The notes below the pieces were generated by a model. That model did not search any database. It had not been told where the DNA came from and was given only the letters and a program-made list of their open reading frames with translations. A stretch of 64,000 nucleotides of DNA from Castellaniella defragrans_A (lineage in GTDB: Bacteria; Pseudomonadota; Gammaproteobacteria; Burkholderiales; Burkholderiaceae_B), in the NCBI RefSeq assembly GCF_040394755.1, contig NZ_JBEBRQ010000001.1. The stretch is one strand, 5' to 3'. The position numbers were made by a program, and so were the translations under genes. This document shows, in pieces, positions 35,865 to 44,000 of this stretch (the first letter of the stretch is position 1; each line of letters starts with the position of its first letter).

Positions 35865-36969
35865 CTAGACGCCCTGTTTGAGGCTGGCGGTGATGAAAGG
35901 GTCGAGGTCGCCGTCCAGTACCTTTTGGGTGTTGGAGATTTCGACCCCGGTGCGCAGGTCCTTGATGCGGCTCTGGTCCAGGACGTAGGACCGGATCTGG
36001 TGGCCCCAGCCTACATCGCTCTTGGAGTCCTCGAGTTTCTGCTGCTCGGCCATGCGGTTGCGCATTTCGAGCTCGTAGAGCCTGGACTTGAGCATCTGCA
36101 TGGCTTCGGCGCGGTTACGGTGCTGCGAGCGGTCGTTCTGGCACTGGACGACGATCCCCGTGGGCTGGTGCGTGATGCGTACCGCGGAGTCGGTCTTGTT
36201 GATGTGCTGGCCGCCGGCGCCGCTGGCGCGGTAGGTGTCGATGCGCAGGTCCGCCGGGTTGATCTCGATCTCGAAGGAATCGTCGATCTCGGGGTAGACG
36301 AAAACGCTGGCGAACGAGGTGTGGCGCCCGTTGGACGAGTCGAAGGGGCTTTTGCGCACCAGCCGGTGAACGCCGGTTTCGGTGCGCAGCAGGCCATAGG
36401 CGTACTCGCCCTCGAACTTGATCGTGGCCGACTTGATGCCGGCCACGTCGCCTTCGGAGGTTTCCAGAACCTCGGTCTTGAAGTCCTTGTTTTCACCGTA
36501 GCGCAGGTACTGGCGCAGCAGCATGGAGGCCCAGTCCTGGGCTTCGGTGCCGCCGGCGCCCGCCTGGATGTCGACGAAGCAGTTCAGCGGATCGGCGGGA
36601 TTCGAGAACATGCGGCGGAATTCGAGCGCCTCGAGTTGCTCGCCCAGCGCGTGGCAGTCCTGCTCGATGGCCGCCAGAGTGGCATCGTCATCGTCGATGC
36701 TGGCCAGCTCGTAGAGCTCGCGCGCGTCGTTCAGCCCGCGCTCGATGCCGGCGAGCGCATGGACGATGGTTTCGAGACTCTTTTTTTCGCGGCCCAGGCC
36801 CTGAGCATGCTGGGGATCATTCCAGATGTCGGGGTTTTCCAGTTCGGCATTGACGACGTGCAGGCGTTCGGCCTTGGCATCGTAGTCAAAGAAACCTCCG
36901 CAAGAGGTTCTGCCGTTCGGCATAGTCCTCGATGTGGGCGCTGATCTGGTTCTGGCGTTCGGCTTCCAT
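35865..36969 (-). CDS. prfB: Peptide chain release factor 2, with programmed +1 frameshift
   Basis: Terminates translation at UGA and UAA. The reading frame is in two parts. The first, from ATG 36969, encodes MEAERQNQISAHIEDYAERQ and continues to a UGA at 36888-36886. After a +1 shift the second part continues as DYDAKAERLHVVNAELENPD to the stop at 35865. Domain motifs are present: SPF in KSPFDSSNGRH for stop-codon reading and GGQ in GAGGQHINKTDSAVRI for peptide release. The total is about 367 residues, the usual length. This is normal RF2 autoregulation rather than a broken gene. Confidence 0.95.
36885..36900 (-). promoter_or_regulatory. RF2 programmed frameshift site
   Basis: The minus strand reads CGGAGGTTTCTTTGAC. 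An internal Shine-Dalgarno-like GGAGG sits just ahead of the slippery CUU codon and the in-frame UGA, followed by C, as in the well-known prfB site. Low RF2 lets the ribosome pause and slip forward one base. Confidence 0.92.
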
Positions 36970-37085
36970 GGTGAGTCCTGTAAAGCGGCGCGCCATGATG
37001 GCGGCGCGCCGGCATTGAATTTGCGAGATCAATCCGGTATTTTAACGCGTGCTGCGACAGGGTCATGAGCCGCGGGAGGAGCACT

Positions 37086-38204
37086 ATGGATTCAGAGGAT
37101 CGCAGGGGTCGCATGATCCTGCAGGTCGCCGTGCTGCGGCGCGAGGTGCTGGCGCCTGCCGGGACGGCCGGCCGCCGGATGGCGGCGCTGGCTGATCTGT
37201 CGCCAGCATACTTCGGGCTGGTGATGGCGACAGGCATCATTTCGCTCGCCGCCCACATGATGGGCTGGCCGTGGATCGCCAATACGCTGTTCCTCCTGAA
37301 CATCGTGCAGTACATCGTGCTCTGGGTGCTCTACGTGCTGCGCGCCGTGCGCCATCCGCGGCACTTTTTCGGCGACATGATCGACCACCTGCGGGGCCCG
37401 GGCTATTTCACCACGGTGGCCGGCACCTGCGTGCTCGCCAGCCAGTTCATGATCATGCGCGACGATCTGCGCGTGGGCTTCGTCCTCTGGGTGCTGGGCG
37501 TCGTGCTGTGGCTGGGGCTGATGTACACGGTGTTCCTCGCCCTGACGGTCAAGCATTCCAAACCGTCTCTGGACAAGGGGATCAACGGCGGCTGGCTCCT
37601 GGCGGTGGTCGCTACGCAGTCCGTGGCGGTTTCCAGCGCACTGGTGGCTGCGCGCATCGGGCAGCCCTACCGGCTCGAACTCAATTTCCTGGCGCTGTCG
37701 ATGTGGCTGTGGGGCGGCATGCTGTACATCTGGATGATGTCGCTGATTTTCTACCGCTATACCTTTTTTCGCCTGCTGCCGGGGGATCTGGCGCCGCCCT
37801 ATTGGATCAACATGGGGGCGATGGCGATCTCGGCCCTGGCCGGGTCCCTGTTGATCCTCAACGCGGACGATGCGCCGTTTCTGGTGTCGTTGATGCCGTT
37901 TCTCAAAGGGTTCACCGTTTTCTATTGGGCGACCGGCACCTGGTGGATTCCGATGCTGCTGTTGCTGGGGATCTGGCGTTATGGTTCGCAGCGTTTTCCC
38001 TTTGAATACGATCCCCTGTACTGGGGGGCGGTGTTTCCGCTGGGGATGTATGCGGCCAGCACATTCGAGATGAGCAAGGCCCTGGATTTCGGTTTCCTGG
38101 CCGCCCTGCCGCAGTTGTTCCTGCATGTGGCCCTGGTCACGTGGGCGGCGACGTTCGTCGGCCTGCTGCGGGCCGTGTTCCGGGGGTTGCGGGCAGGACG
38201 TTAA
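37086..38204 (+). CDS. TDT-family transporter (TehA/SLAC1 type)
   Basis: Integral membrane protein of the tellurite-resistance/dicarboxylate transporter family, whose members are anion channels or C4-dicarboxylate/malate or sulfite carriers. The 372 residues contain about ten hydrophobic segments, starting with LSPAYFGLVMATGIISLAAH, a hallmark of the family, and including GTWWIPMLLLLGIWRY and WGAVFPLGMYAASTFEM. The ATG at 37086 has GGGAGGAG at 37074-37081. It is monocistronic, divergent from prfB and convergent with the hemerythrin-like gene. The substrate is unknown. Confidence 0.85.
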   Translation: MDSEDRRGRMILQVAVLRREVLAPAGTAGRRMAALADLSPAYFGLVMATGIISLAAHMMGWPWIANTLFLLNIVQYIVLWVLYVLRAVRHPRHFFGDMIDHLRGPGYFTTVAGTCVLASQFMIMRDDLRVGFVLWVLGVVLWLGLMYTVFLALTVKHSKPSLDKGINGGWLLAVVATQSVAVSSALVAARIGQPYRLELNFLALSMWLWGGMLYIWMMSLIFYRYTFFRLLPGDLAPPYWINMGAMAISALAGSLLILNADDAPFLVSLMPFLKGFTVFYWATGTWWIPMLLLLGIWRYGSQRFPFEYDPLYWGAVFPLGMYAASTFEMSKALDFGFLAALPQLFLHVALVTWAATFVGLLRAVFRGLRAGR

Positions 38205-38247
38205 CGCGCTGGCAGGCCGTCCGATGGGCGCCCGCTGATCGCCGGGC

Positions 38248-38778
38248 CTATTCAGCGGTTCCCTGGCGTTGTTCGTCCGGCAGCCGGCATTCGCCGAGCG
38301 TGGACAGGGCCTCGTCGGTGAGCAGGCGCGCCGCCATTGGCAGCAGTTCGTCGTCGGCCCGTTGGAGGCAACGCTGGAAATCCTCGGTCCAGGCCTGGAC
38401 GGCGGCGGCGTCGATGGCGGCCGGCTCGCCCGCAGCGAGTTGCGCGAGCGCCGGACGCAGGCGGGCGTGCCAGATGCCGTCCAGGCGCTGACGCTCGCTG
38501 CGCAAGCCCTCGGTCATGCCGCGCAGGCAGACCGCGTCGGAGCCGGCCATGGATTCGATCAGCGCGGGAAACAGGCACTGTTCCTGGATCTGGCGCGCGC
38601 GCCGCGCCGGGCCGTCGAAATACGCGAGCAGTTCCGCAGCTTGCGCGGCGCGGAAGGAAACCGCCGGCGCGTCATTGCCGGACGCCAGCAGCCCCGGCAG
38701 GGCCGCGCAGCGCCGCCGCGTCTCGGCGTGGCGTGCCGCCAGTGTTTCGAGGGGATCGGGTGAGGGCGTGGTGGGCAT
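38248..38778 (-). CDS. Hemerythrin-domain-like protein with degraded metal site
   Basis: Small helical cytoplasmic protein of 176 residues (209-nt upstream ATG at 38811 would add 11). The helices align with betaproteobacterial hemerythrin HHE proteins: ETLAARHAETRRRCAAL, RQIQEQCLFPALIES and FQRCLQRADDELLPMAARLL. In metal-binding members the second helix reads like HHxxEExxLFPAL and the last like HIxxEExxLLP; here those histidines are replaced by Arg, Gln or Cys. The family assignment rests on pattern only, and di-iron binding is doubtful. It faces the TDT transporter gene. Confidence 0.62.
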   Translation of the reverse strand: MPTTPSPDPLETLAARHAETRRRCAALPGLLASGNDAPAVSFRAAQAAELLAYFDGPARRARQIQEQCLFPALIESMAGSDAVCLRGMTEGLRSERQRLDGIWHARLRPALAQLAAGEPAAIDAAAVQAWTEDFQRCLQRADDELLPMAARLLTDEALSTLGECRLPDEQRQGTAE

Positions 38779-38886
38779 AGTGGTCTCGGCGCAGGGCAGG
38801 CATCCGTTCATGGTAGCCCAAGCCGCTTGCGGCCGGAATTTTCAGGGATTGGACAAAACGGCTTCCTGCTCTATTTATGACTTGTG

Positions 38887-38913
38887 GTTATATGAAAATC
38901 GTTATATTTTCGT
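38887..38913 (+). promoter_or_regulatory. Repeated GTTATAT elements upstream of the second importer operon
   Basis: GTTATAT occurs at 38887-38893 and again at 38901-38907, with GAAAAT (38894-38899) and ATTTTC (38906-38911) forming a small dyad across the second. The 38812-39025 gap is very AT-rich compared with the rest. Part of the element, CGTTATAT followed by GTTCGG, is also found upstream of the 15.2 kb operon, suggesting a common regulator. Confidence 0.45.
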
Positions 38914-39025
38914 TGTTCGGTAATAAGAATAAATATTAAATTTCTACTGTCCAGTCATCAATAATTCCCTCATCCCTTGCCCCCGGACCTGTGCCCGCGG
39001 CATGACGGGTTCAGAGGGGCATGTC

Positions 39026-39802
39026 ATGAACCTATCCTTCAAAAACGTCGAAAAGCGCTTCGGAACGCTGCGCGTGGTCGAGCAGTTCTCGGGCGATATC
39101 GCCCCGGGCGAGCTGGTGGCCCTAGTCGGGCCGTCGGGCTGTGGAAAATCCACGCTGCTGCATATTGCCGCCGGCCTGGAAAAGACGACGGGCGGCGAGG
39201 TGCTGGCCGATGGGCGGCCCATCGCCGGACCCGATCCCAGCCGCATGCTGATGTTCCAGGAAAACGCCCTGTATCCCTGGCTCACCCTCTCGCAGAACGT
39301 GGCCATGGCTCTGGAGCTGCAAAAGGTCGGCCGCGCCGAGGCCCGCGCCCGCGCGGCGCAGTGGCTGGAAAAGGTCAGGCTCAAAGGATTCGAGGATTAT
39401 TTTCCGCATCAGGTGTCGGGCGGCATGCGCCAGCGCTGCGCCCTGGCGCGGGCCTTCATCACGGCCCCCGAGGTATTGCTGCTCGATGAGCCGTTCGGCG
39501 CTCTGGACGCCTTGACGCGCATGACTTTGCAGGATGCGTTGCGCACCTTGATTCGGGAAACCCGGCCGACCGTACTGCTGGTGACGCACGATGTGGACGA
39601 AGCCCTGTTCCTGGCCGACCGCATCGTGGTGTTCAGCCCGCGCCCGGCGCACGTGCTCAAGGAATTCAATCTCGCGGCCCGCGAGAAATCACACGATCTA
39701 TCCGATTTCGCCGGCTTGCGCCGCGAAATCCTGGGCCTGCTCGGCATCGAAGCCGAACAGACCGCGAATCCGACATTCACTCCCGAGGAAATCGCAGTAT
39801 GA
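39026..39802 (+). CDS. ABC transporter ATP-binding protein, NitT/TauT type (second importer)
   Basis: The 258-residue ATPase has Walker A LVGPSGCGKSTLLHIAA, Q-loop MLMFQENALYPWLTL, signature QVSGGMRQRCALARAF, Walker B VLLLDEPFGALDALTR and LLVTHDVDEALFLAD. The PWLTLSQNV segment marks the nitrate/sulfonate/taurine class. The ATG at 39026 follows AGAGGGG at 39013-39019; an ATG at 39002 is in frame but lacks a ribosome site. It overlaps the binding-protein gene by 4 bp (ATGA). Confidence 0.92.
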   Translation: MNLSFKNVEKRFGTLRVVEQFSGDIAPGELVALVGPSGCGKSTLLHIAAGLEKTTGGEVLADGRPIAGPDPSRMLMFQENALYPWLTLSQNVAMALELQKVGRAEARARAAQWLEKVRLKGFEDYFPHQVSGGMRQRCALARAFITAPEVLLLDEPFGALDALTRMTLQDALRTLIRETRPTVLLVTHDVDEALFLADRIVVFSPRPAHVLKEFNLAAREKSHDLSDFAGLRREILGLLGIEAEQTANPTFTPEEIAV

Positions 39803-40794
39803 AATTGAGCCGTATTTTCGTGCCGGCGCTGGCGGCGCTGGCGCTGGCGTCCCAGGCATTCGCCGCCGAGCCCTTCAAGGTGGGCTACATCCGCGTCATG
39901 GATGATGCGCAGGCGATCGCCGCGTATGAGGCGGGTTTCTACAAGCAGCAGGGCCTGGATGTGCAACTGGTGGAATTCAAGTCCGGCACCGACCTGATCA
40001 AGGCGATCGTCGGCGGCCAGCTCGATACGGGGGTGCTGGGCTTTACCAACGCAGCCGCGTGGTCCTCGCGCGGCGCCGACCTCAAGGTCGTGAGCGGCGC
40101 GCAGCGGGGTTTCCATGCCCTGGTGGTGCGTGAGGATGCCGGGATCGACAAGGTCGCCGATCTCAAGGGGCATACCCTGGCCTCACAAAAAGAAGGCAGC
40201 ACCGCCGATACGGTGTTGAGAGGCGTCGTTCTCAAGAACGCCGGCCTGGAGCCCTCCGATCTGTCGATCCTCGGCGTCAGCCCCCAGGTGGCTGTCCAGT
40301 CGCTGGTGGGCAAGCGCGTGGATGCGGCTTTCCTGTTCGAGCCGCAGGCGAGCATCGCGCAGCTCATCGCGCCAGTCAAGCAGATCTATGAGATCGGCGA
40401 GGTGTGGCCTTTCCCCTGCATGGTGACCATCACTTCGGGCGAGACTCTGCGCGCGAAAAAGGATCTGGTCTGGAAGTCCCTGGATGCCCAGCGCCAGGCC
40501 ATCGAATTGCTGCAATCCAGACCGGATGAGGCCGCCGGACTGATTGCCAGTTATTTCATCGCGGAACCCACACTCAAGACTCTCGAGAACGGTGAAATTC
40601 CGCGTGAGCAGGTCATCAGCAAGGCGATCCGGACACAGACCTTCAATGCCGCCCTGAGCCCCGAGGATCTGGCGCGCATGCAGGAGATCGCCGATATCAT
40701 GCAGGCCCAGGGGGCGCTCAAGACCCGGGATGATTCGCGGTTCAAGGTGGACGCGATCGTGGACCTGGAGTGGCAGCAGGCACGCAAGCTCTGA
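39799..40794 (+). CDS. ABC transporter substrate-binding protein, SsuA/TauA-like (second importer)
   Basis: Periplasmic protein of 331 residues with a Sec signal (MKLSRIFVPALAALALASQA, cleavage after AFA), then KVGYIRVMDDAQAIAAYEAG. VEFKSGTDLIKAIVGGQLDTG and VLGFTNAAAWSSRGADLKVV are typical of the NMT1/SsuA binding fold. The ligand is not readable. It overlaps the ATPase stop and is separated from the permease by 76 bp that hold a hairpin. Compared with the binding protein at 11.5-12.8 kb it is shorter and uses Sec rather than Tat export. Confidence 0.88.
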   Translation: MKLSRIFVPALAALALASQAFAAEPFKVGYIRVMDDAQAIAAYEAGFYKQQGLDVQLVEFKSGTDLIKAIVGGQLDTGVLGFTNAAAWSSRGADLKVVSGAQRGFHALVVREDAGIDKVADLKGHTLASQKEGSTADTVLRGVVLKNAGLEPSDLSILGVSPQVAVQSLVGKRVDAAFLFEPQASIAQLIAPVKQIYEIGEVWPFPCMVTITSGETLRAKKDLVWKSLDAQRQAIELLQSRPDEAAGLIASYFIAEPTLKTLENGEIPREQVISKAIRTQTFNAALSPEDLARMQEIADIMQAQGALKTRDDSRFKVDAIVDLEWQQARKL

Positions 40795-40835
40795 ACGATG
40801 CGATAATCAAGCGTTTTATGCGATTCAGATTCTCT

Positions 40836-40855
40836 GGCCGGGTTTGCGCCCGGCC
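40836..40855 (+). other. Intra-operon hairpin between binding-protein and permease genes
   Basis: GGCCGGG at 40836-40842 pairs perfectly with CCCGGCC at 40849-40855 around a 6-nt loop. No T run follows. In many import operons such a hairpin protects the upstream message and lets the binding protein be made in excess; that role is inferred here. Confidence 0.6.
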
Positions 40856-40870
40856 ATTCCATTTATTGCC

Positions 40871-41644
40871 ATGAGCAGAAAGCAACGTATCTCACCCTTT
40901 GCACGGAAGCTGGCCATGCTGATCGCCGTGGCCGCCATCCTGCTGTTCTGGCAGGCGGCCGCCTGGACGCTGCCGGACTTCCTCATGCCTGGCGTGCCGG
41001 CCGTGGCGGCGAGGCTGTGGCAGGACGTGCAGTCCGTCGAGTTTCGCGAGGCGCTTTTCGACAGCCTCGGGCGCCTGGGCACGGGCTACGGCTTTGCCTT
41101 GCTCTTTGGGATCGGCTTCGGCCTGGTCGGCGGACTGTTCCTGTTCTTTCGTGAAATCCTCAAGTCGGCCATCATCATCCTGCAGTCGATCCCCTCGATC
41201 GCCTGGGTGCCGCTGTTCCTGATCCTGATGGGTTTCAGCAATATGCCGATCATCGTGGTCATCGCCCTGGCGGCGTTCTTTCCGGCCGCCTTGTCGGTCA
41301 TGAATGCCACCGAGAGTGTGCTGCAGACCCATGTCGCGGCCGCCCGCGTGATGGGGGCGGGGCATTGGGACATGCTGCGCCGGGTCTATCTGCCGGCGGT
41401 GATGCCCGCACTGATCACCGGCGCCCAGCTGGCCTTCGGCAATGCCTGGCGCGCGCTGATCTCGGCCGAGATGCTGATCGGCTTTGGTCATGGATTGGGC
41501 CGCTCGCTCGCCTATTTCGGGGAAACCGGGGATATGCTGGGCGTGATGGCCAATATCCTCACCATCGCGGTGCTGGCGACCTTGATCGATCAGGTTTTCC
41601 TGGAAAACATCAAGCGCAGGGTACTGCGTTATCAATATGTCTGA
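40871..41644 (+). CDS. ABC transporter permease, NitT/TauT type (second importer)
   Basis: Inner-membrane subunit of 257 residues with about six hydrophobic segments (MLIAVAAILLFWQAAAW; TGYGFALLFGIGFGLVGGLF; ILQSIPSIAWVPLFLILMG) and the EAA loop VMGAGHWDMLRRVYLPAVMP. SIPSIAWVPLF is a common NitT/TauT permease signature. The ATG at 40871 (MSRKQRISPFARK) is the family-like start. The solute-binding-like gene follows 24 bp later. Confidence 0.9.
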   Translation: MSRKQRISPFARKLAMLIAVAAILLFWQAAAWTLPDFLMPGVPAVAARLWQDVQSVEFREALFDSLGRLGTGYGFALLFGIGFGLVGGLFLFFREILKSAIIILQSIPSIAWVPLFLILMGFSNMPIIVVIALAAFFPAALSVMNATESVLQTHVAAARVMGAGHWDMLRRVYLPAVMPALITGAQLAFGNAWRALISAEMLIGFGHGLGRSLAYFGETGDMLGVMANILTIAVLATLIDQVFLENIKRRVLRYQYV

Positions 41645-41668
41645 AATGCACGGGAGGCGCGGGCAATC

Positions 41669-42454
41669 ATGAATCGCGGGCGGATGGTTTTCAATCGTTT
41701 TCAAGGGACTCTGACGCTGTGCGCGGGTCTGGCGCTGGCGTCCCCGGCCGCTGTATGGGCCACAGAGGTGGTCGGCATGGCCCAGGTGCCGGCGGACGCG
41801 GCGCCCGGCGCCAAGGCGCGCACGCCGGCGCGCATCGAGGTGCTGGCGGCGCGTGAGGCGGTCAGGCCGGACGGCAGGCTGGTGGCGGTCGATGATCCGA
41901 CGCGTCTGTCGGCCATGATCGCCGATGGCGAGCTCGAAGCCTGGGTGGGCGTGATCCCCGAGGGCGCCGACCTGGAGGCGGGCGTGCGACTGACCTCGCT
42001 GAAATACCCGGTCAGCCCCATGGCGATCATGCGCACCGACACCGACATCCATGATTGGCAGGCCCTGTCGGGCCGCACGGTGTGTCTGGCGGCCGATGGT
42101 CGCTATGTCGGCGAGCTGGCGGCGCGCTACGGCGCCATCGAGCAGGTCTATCCCTCGACGGCCGATGCGCTGCTGGGCATGCGCACGGGCCAGTGCGACG
42201 CCATGGTGCATGATCAGGCGTTTCTGCAGGAACTGCTGGCCCTTCCCGAGTGGAAGAAATTTTCGGCGCAGCTCAAACCCTACCGTCAGGTCGATCTCGT
42301 GCAGGTGACCAAGGTCGATCCGCCGCGTCCGCGCGCCTTGTATGCTTTGCTGGTGGCGACTTCGCCCAGGCGCCTGACCGCGCTCACGATCGGTCAGGTC
42401 AGGGAAACCGCCTTCGAGGTCTATCTGGATCAGACCGTCCCGGACTGCCATTGA
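41669..42454 (+). CDS. Periplasmic solute-binding-domain protein, partner of the second importer
   Basis: A 261-residue protein with a signal sequence (LTLCAGLALASPAAVWA) and an SBP_bac_3-like body: VAVDDPTRLSAMIADGELEAW, VSPMAIMRTDTDIHDWQALS, TADALLGMRTGQCDAMVHDQ and LYALLVATSP. Two cysteines (GRTVCLAADG, TGQCDAMV) might form a disulfide. It follows the permease by 24 bp with GGGAGG at 41652-41657, so it is probably the fourth gene of the operon. A second, unrelated binding protein in one importer operon is unusual; it may be a sensor, an alternative receptor or an independent gene. Confidence 0.65.
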   Translation: MNRGRMVFNRFQGTLTLCAGLALASPAAVWATEVVGMAQVPADAAPGAKARTPARIEVLAAREAVRPDGRLVAVDDPTRLSAMIADGELEAWVGVIPEGADLEAGVRLTSLKYPVSPMAIMRTDTDIHDWQALSGRTVCLAADGRYVGELAARYGAIEQVYPSTADALLGMRTGQCDAMVHDQAFLQELLALPEWKKFSAQLKPYRQVDLVQVTKVDPPRPRALYALLVATSPRRLTALTIGQVRETAFEVYLDQTVPDCH

Positions 42455-42510
42455 TCCTGGGGAGCCCGGCTGTGGCGCTCATGCGCGTGGCCGGGTAGGG
42501 TGCGCGCTGG

Positions 42511-42783
42511 TCAGTGACGCTGGCGCTGGCGCGGGCCCGAAGGCGGGGTGCCGCCGCCCGTGCGGTTCAGGTGGCGGAAGGTGATGCGGCCCTTGCTCAG
42601 GTCGTAGGGCGACATTTCGAGCGTGACCTGATCGCCTGCCAGTATCCGGATGTGGTGCTTGCGCATTTTGCCGCCCGTGTAGGCGATCACCGGATGCCCA
42701 TTGTCCAGCGTCACGCGGAATCGCGAATCGGGCAGGACTTCGGTGACGGAACCGTGCATCTCGAGCAGTTCTTCTTTGGCCAT
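42511..42783 (-). CDS. infA: Translation initiation factor IF-1, extended paralogue
   Basis: Single OB-fold protein that binds the ribosomal A site during initiation. The 90 residues start MAKEELLEMHGSVTEVLPDS and continue FRVTLDNGHPVIAYTGGKMR and RILAGDQVTLEMSPYDLSKG, typical of IF-1. A C-terminal extension of about 20 residues rich in Gly, Pro, Arg and Gln (ending RQRQRH) is beyond the 72-residue standard. Burkholderiales often carry a second infA of this kind outside the ribosomal-protein cluster; whether a standard copy exists elsewhere cannot be seen. GAGAGA precedes the ATG at 42783. Confidence 0.9.
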   Translation of the reverse strand: MAKEELLEMHGSVTEVLPDSRFRVTLDNGHPVIAYTGGKMRKHHIRILAGDQVTLEMSPYDLSKGRITFRHLNRTGGGTPPSGPRQRQRH

Positions 42784-43094
42784 GGGGTTCTCTCTGGAGG
42801 GAGTTGGCGGGCAATCGGCAACCATGCGCCATATCGCCGGCCATCGGGCCTGCGATCTGCCGCGGGGGAAGCGATCGGGTCTGGATGACGCATCGGCAAG
42901 AGTCTGAAGCTGCTGCGGGCCGATGTGTTGCGGTCTGACGCAATGGGCCAAGCCTTTGGCCCGCGCTGAAAAATACAGCAAAACCGCTGATGTTCAAGCT
43001 ATAAAGCTTAAAGGAAGGGGCATATTATGTCAAGCAAAAAGTCTGCCAAGCCAGATCCGGACGGTTTAGAATGCTGCCTGACCCCGGGCTAGAG
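42784..43094. other. Divergent intergenic region between infA and the first DMT gene
   Basis: Upstream regions of both genes. An inverted repeat AAGCT-N4-AGCTT lies at 42996-43009, overlapping a TATAAA that may be a -10 for the plus strand. It is followed by a strong ribosome site (AGGAAGGGG, 43012-43020) that serves a 21-codon open frame. Nothing else was recognised; no RNA family is apparent. Confidence 0.5.
43027..43092 (+). CDS. Putative 21-residue leader peptide before the DMT transporter genes
   Basis: The frame encodes MSSKKSAKPDPDGLECCLTP plus Gly and ends in TAG at 43090-43092, two bases before the transporter start at 43095. Its AGGAAGGGG ribosome site with a 6-bp spacing is the strongest in the area, whereas the transporter has only a weak one. 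This suggests coupled translation or leader control. It could also be a chance frame; no homology can be claimed. Confidence 0.4.
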   Translation: MSSKKSAKPDPDGLECCLTPG

Positions 43095-44000
43095 ATGCAT
43101 CAGAAAATCACGCCGTCGACCGCCATCCTGCTCCTCATTCCCCCCCTTTTGTGGGCCGGCAATGCGGTGCTGGGCCGTGCCATTGTGTCGATCATCCCGC
43201 CGTTCACCCTGAATTTCCTGCGCTGGGCCGTGGCCCTGGTCCTGTTGCTGCCGCTGGGCTACCGGGTGTTCCGGCACGGCTCCGGGCTATGGACGCAGTG
43301 GCGGCGCTATGCGCTGCTGGGTCTGCTTGGCGTGGGTCTCTACAACAGCCTGCAATACCTGGCATTGCATACGTCCACGCCGGTAAATGTGACGCTGGTG
43401 GTCGCCAGCATGCCGGTCTGGATGCTGCTCATCGGGCGGGTGTTTCATGGCGTGCCGATTCGCGGCGCGCAGATCATGGGTTCGGTGCTGTCGCTCGCCG
43501 GCGTCGCCGTGGTGCTTTCGCAGGGCAGCTGGCGGGATTTGCTGATGCTGCATTTCGTCGCCGGGGATCTGCTGATGGTGGCGGCCACCATCATCTGGTC
43601 CTTTTACAGCTGGCAGCTCACCCGCATCGGCCCCCGCGATCCGCTGCGCGCCCATTGGGCGGGTTTCCTGACAGCGCAGATCGTCTATGGCGTGGTCTGG
43701 TCGGGCGTTTTTTCGGGCATTGAATGGACGCTCATCGATGGGTACATCGAATGGGGTTGGACGGTGGTGCTGGCCATTCTGTTTGTCGCGGTGGGGCCGG
43801 CGATTCTGGCGTTCTGGTGCTGGGGCGCGGGCGTGCAGCGCGTCGGCCCGACGACCGCGGGGTTCTTCAACAATCTGACGCCGCTGTTTACCGCGCTGCT
43901 GTCGCTGGCGGTGCTCGGCGAGGCGCCGGGCCTGTATCACGCTCTGGCCTTCGCCCTGATCCTCGGCGGGATCGTCATGTCGTCGCGCCGGCCGGCATGA
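43095..44000 (+). CDS. EamA/DMT-family exporter, first of an overlapping pair
   Basis: Inner-membrane drug/metabolite transporter of 301 residues with about ten hydrophobic helices in two EamA repeats (IPPLLWAGNAVLGRAIVSII; LILGGIVMSS at the end). NFLRWAVALVLLLPLG and YLALHTSTPVNVTLVVASMP are typical of the first repeat. The ATG at 43095 (MHQKITPSTAILLLIP) is preferred over one at 43071. Its stop overlaps the start of the second DMT gene (ATGA), suggesting a heteromeric or paired function. The substrate is unknown. Confidence 0.87.
   Translation: MHQKITPSTAILLLIPPLLWAGNAVLGRAIVSIIPPFTLNFLRWAVALVLLLPLGYRVFRHGSGLWTQWRRYALLGLLGVGLYNSLQYLALHTSTPVNVTLVVASMPVWMLLIGRVFHGVPIRGAQIMGSVLSLAGVAVVLSQGSWRDLLMLHFVAGDLLMVAATIIWSFYSWQLTRIGPRDPLRAHWAGFLTAQIVYGVVWSGVFSGIEWTLIDGYIEWGWTVVLAILFVAVGPAILAFWCWGAGVQRVGPTTAGFFNNLTPLFTALLSLAVLGEAPGLYHALAFALILGGIVMSSRRPA

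Noticed and set aside
36886..36923. prfB as a broken gene because of the in-frame stop
   Set aside because: The stop lies in the classical RF2 frameshift context, so it is regulatory and not a mutation.
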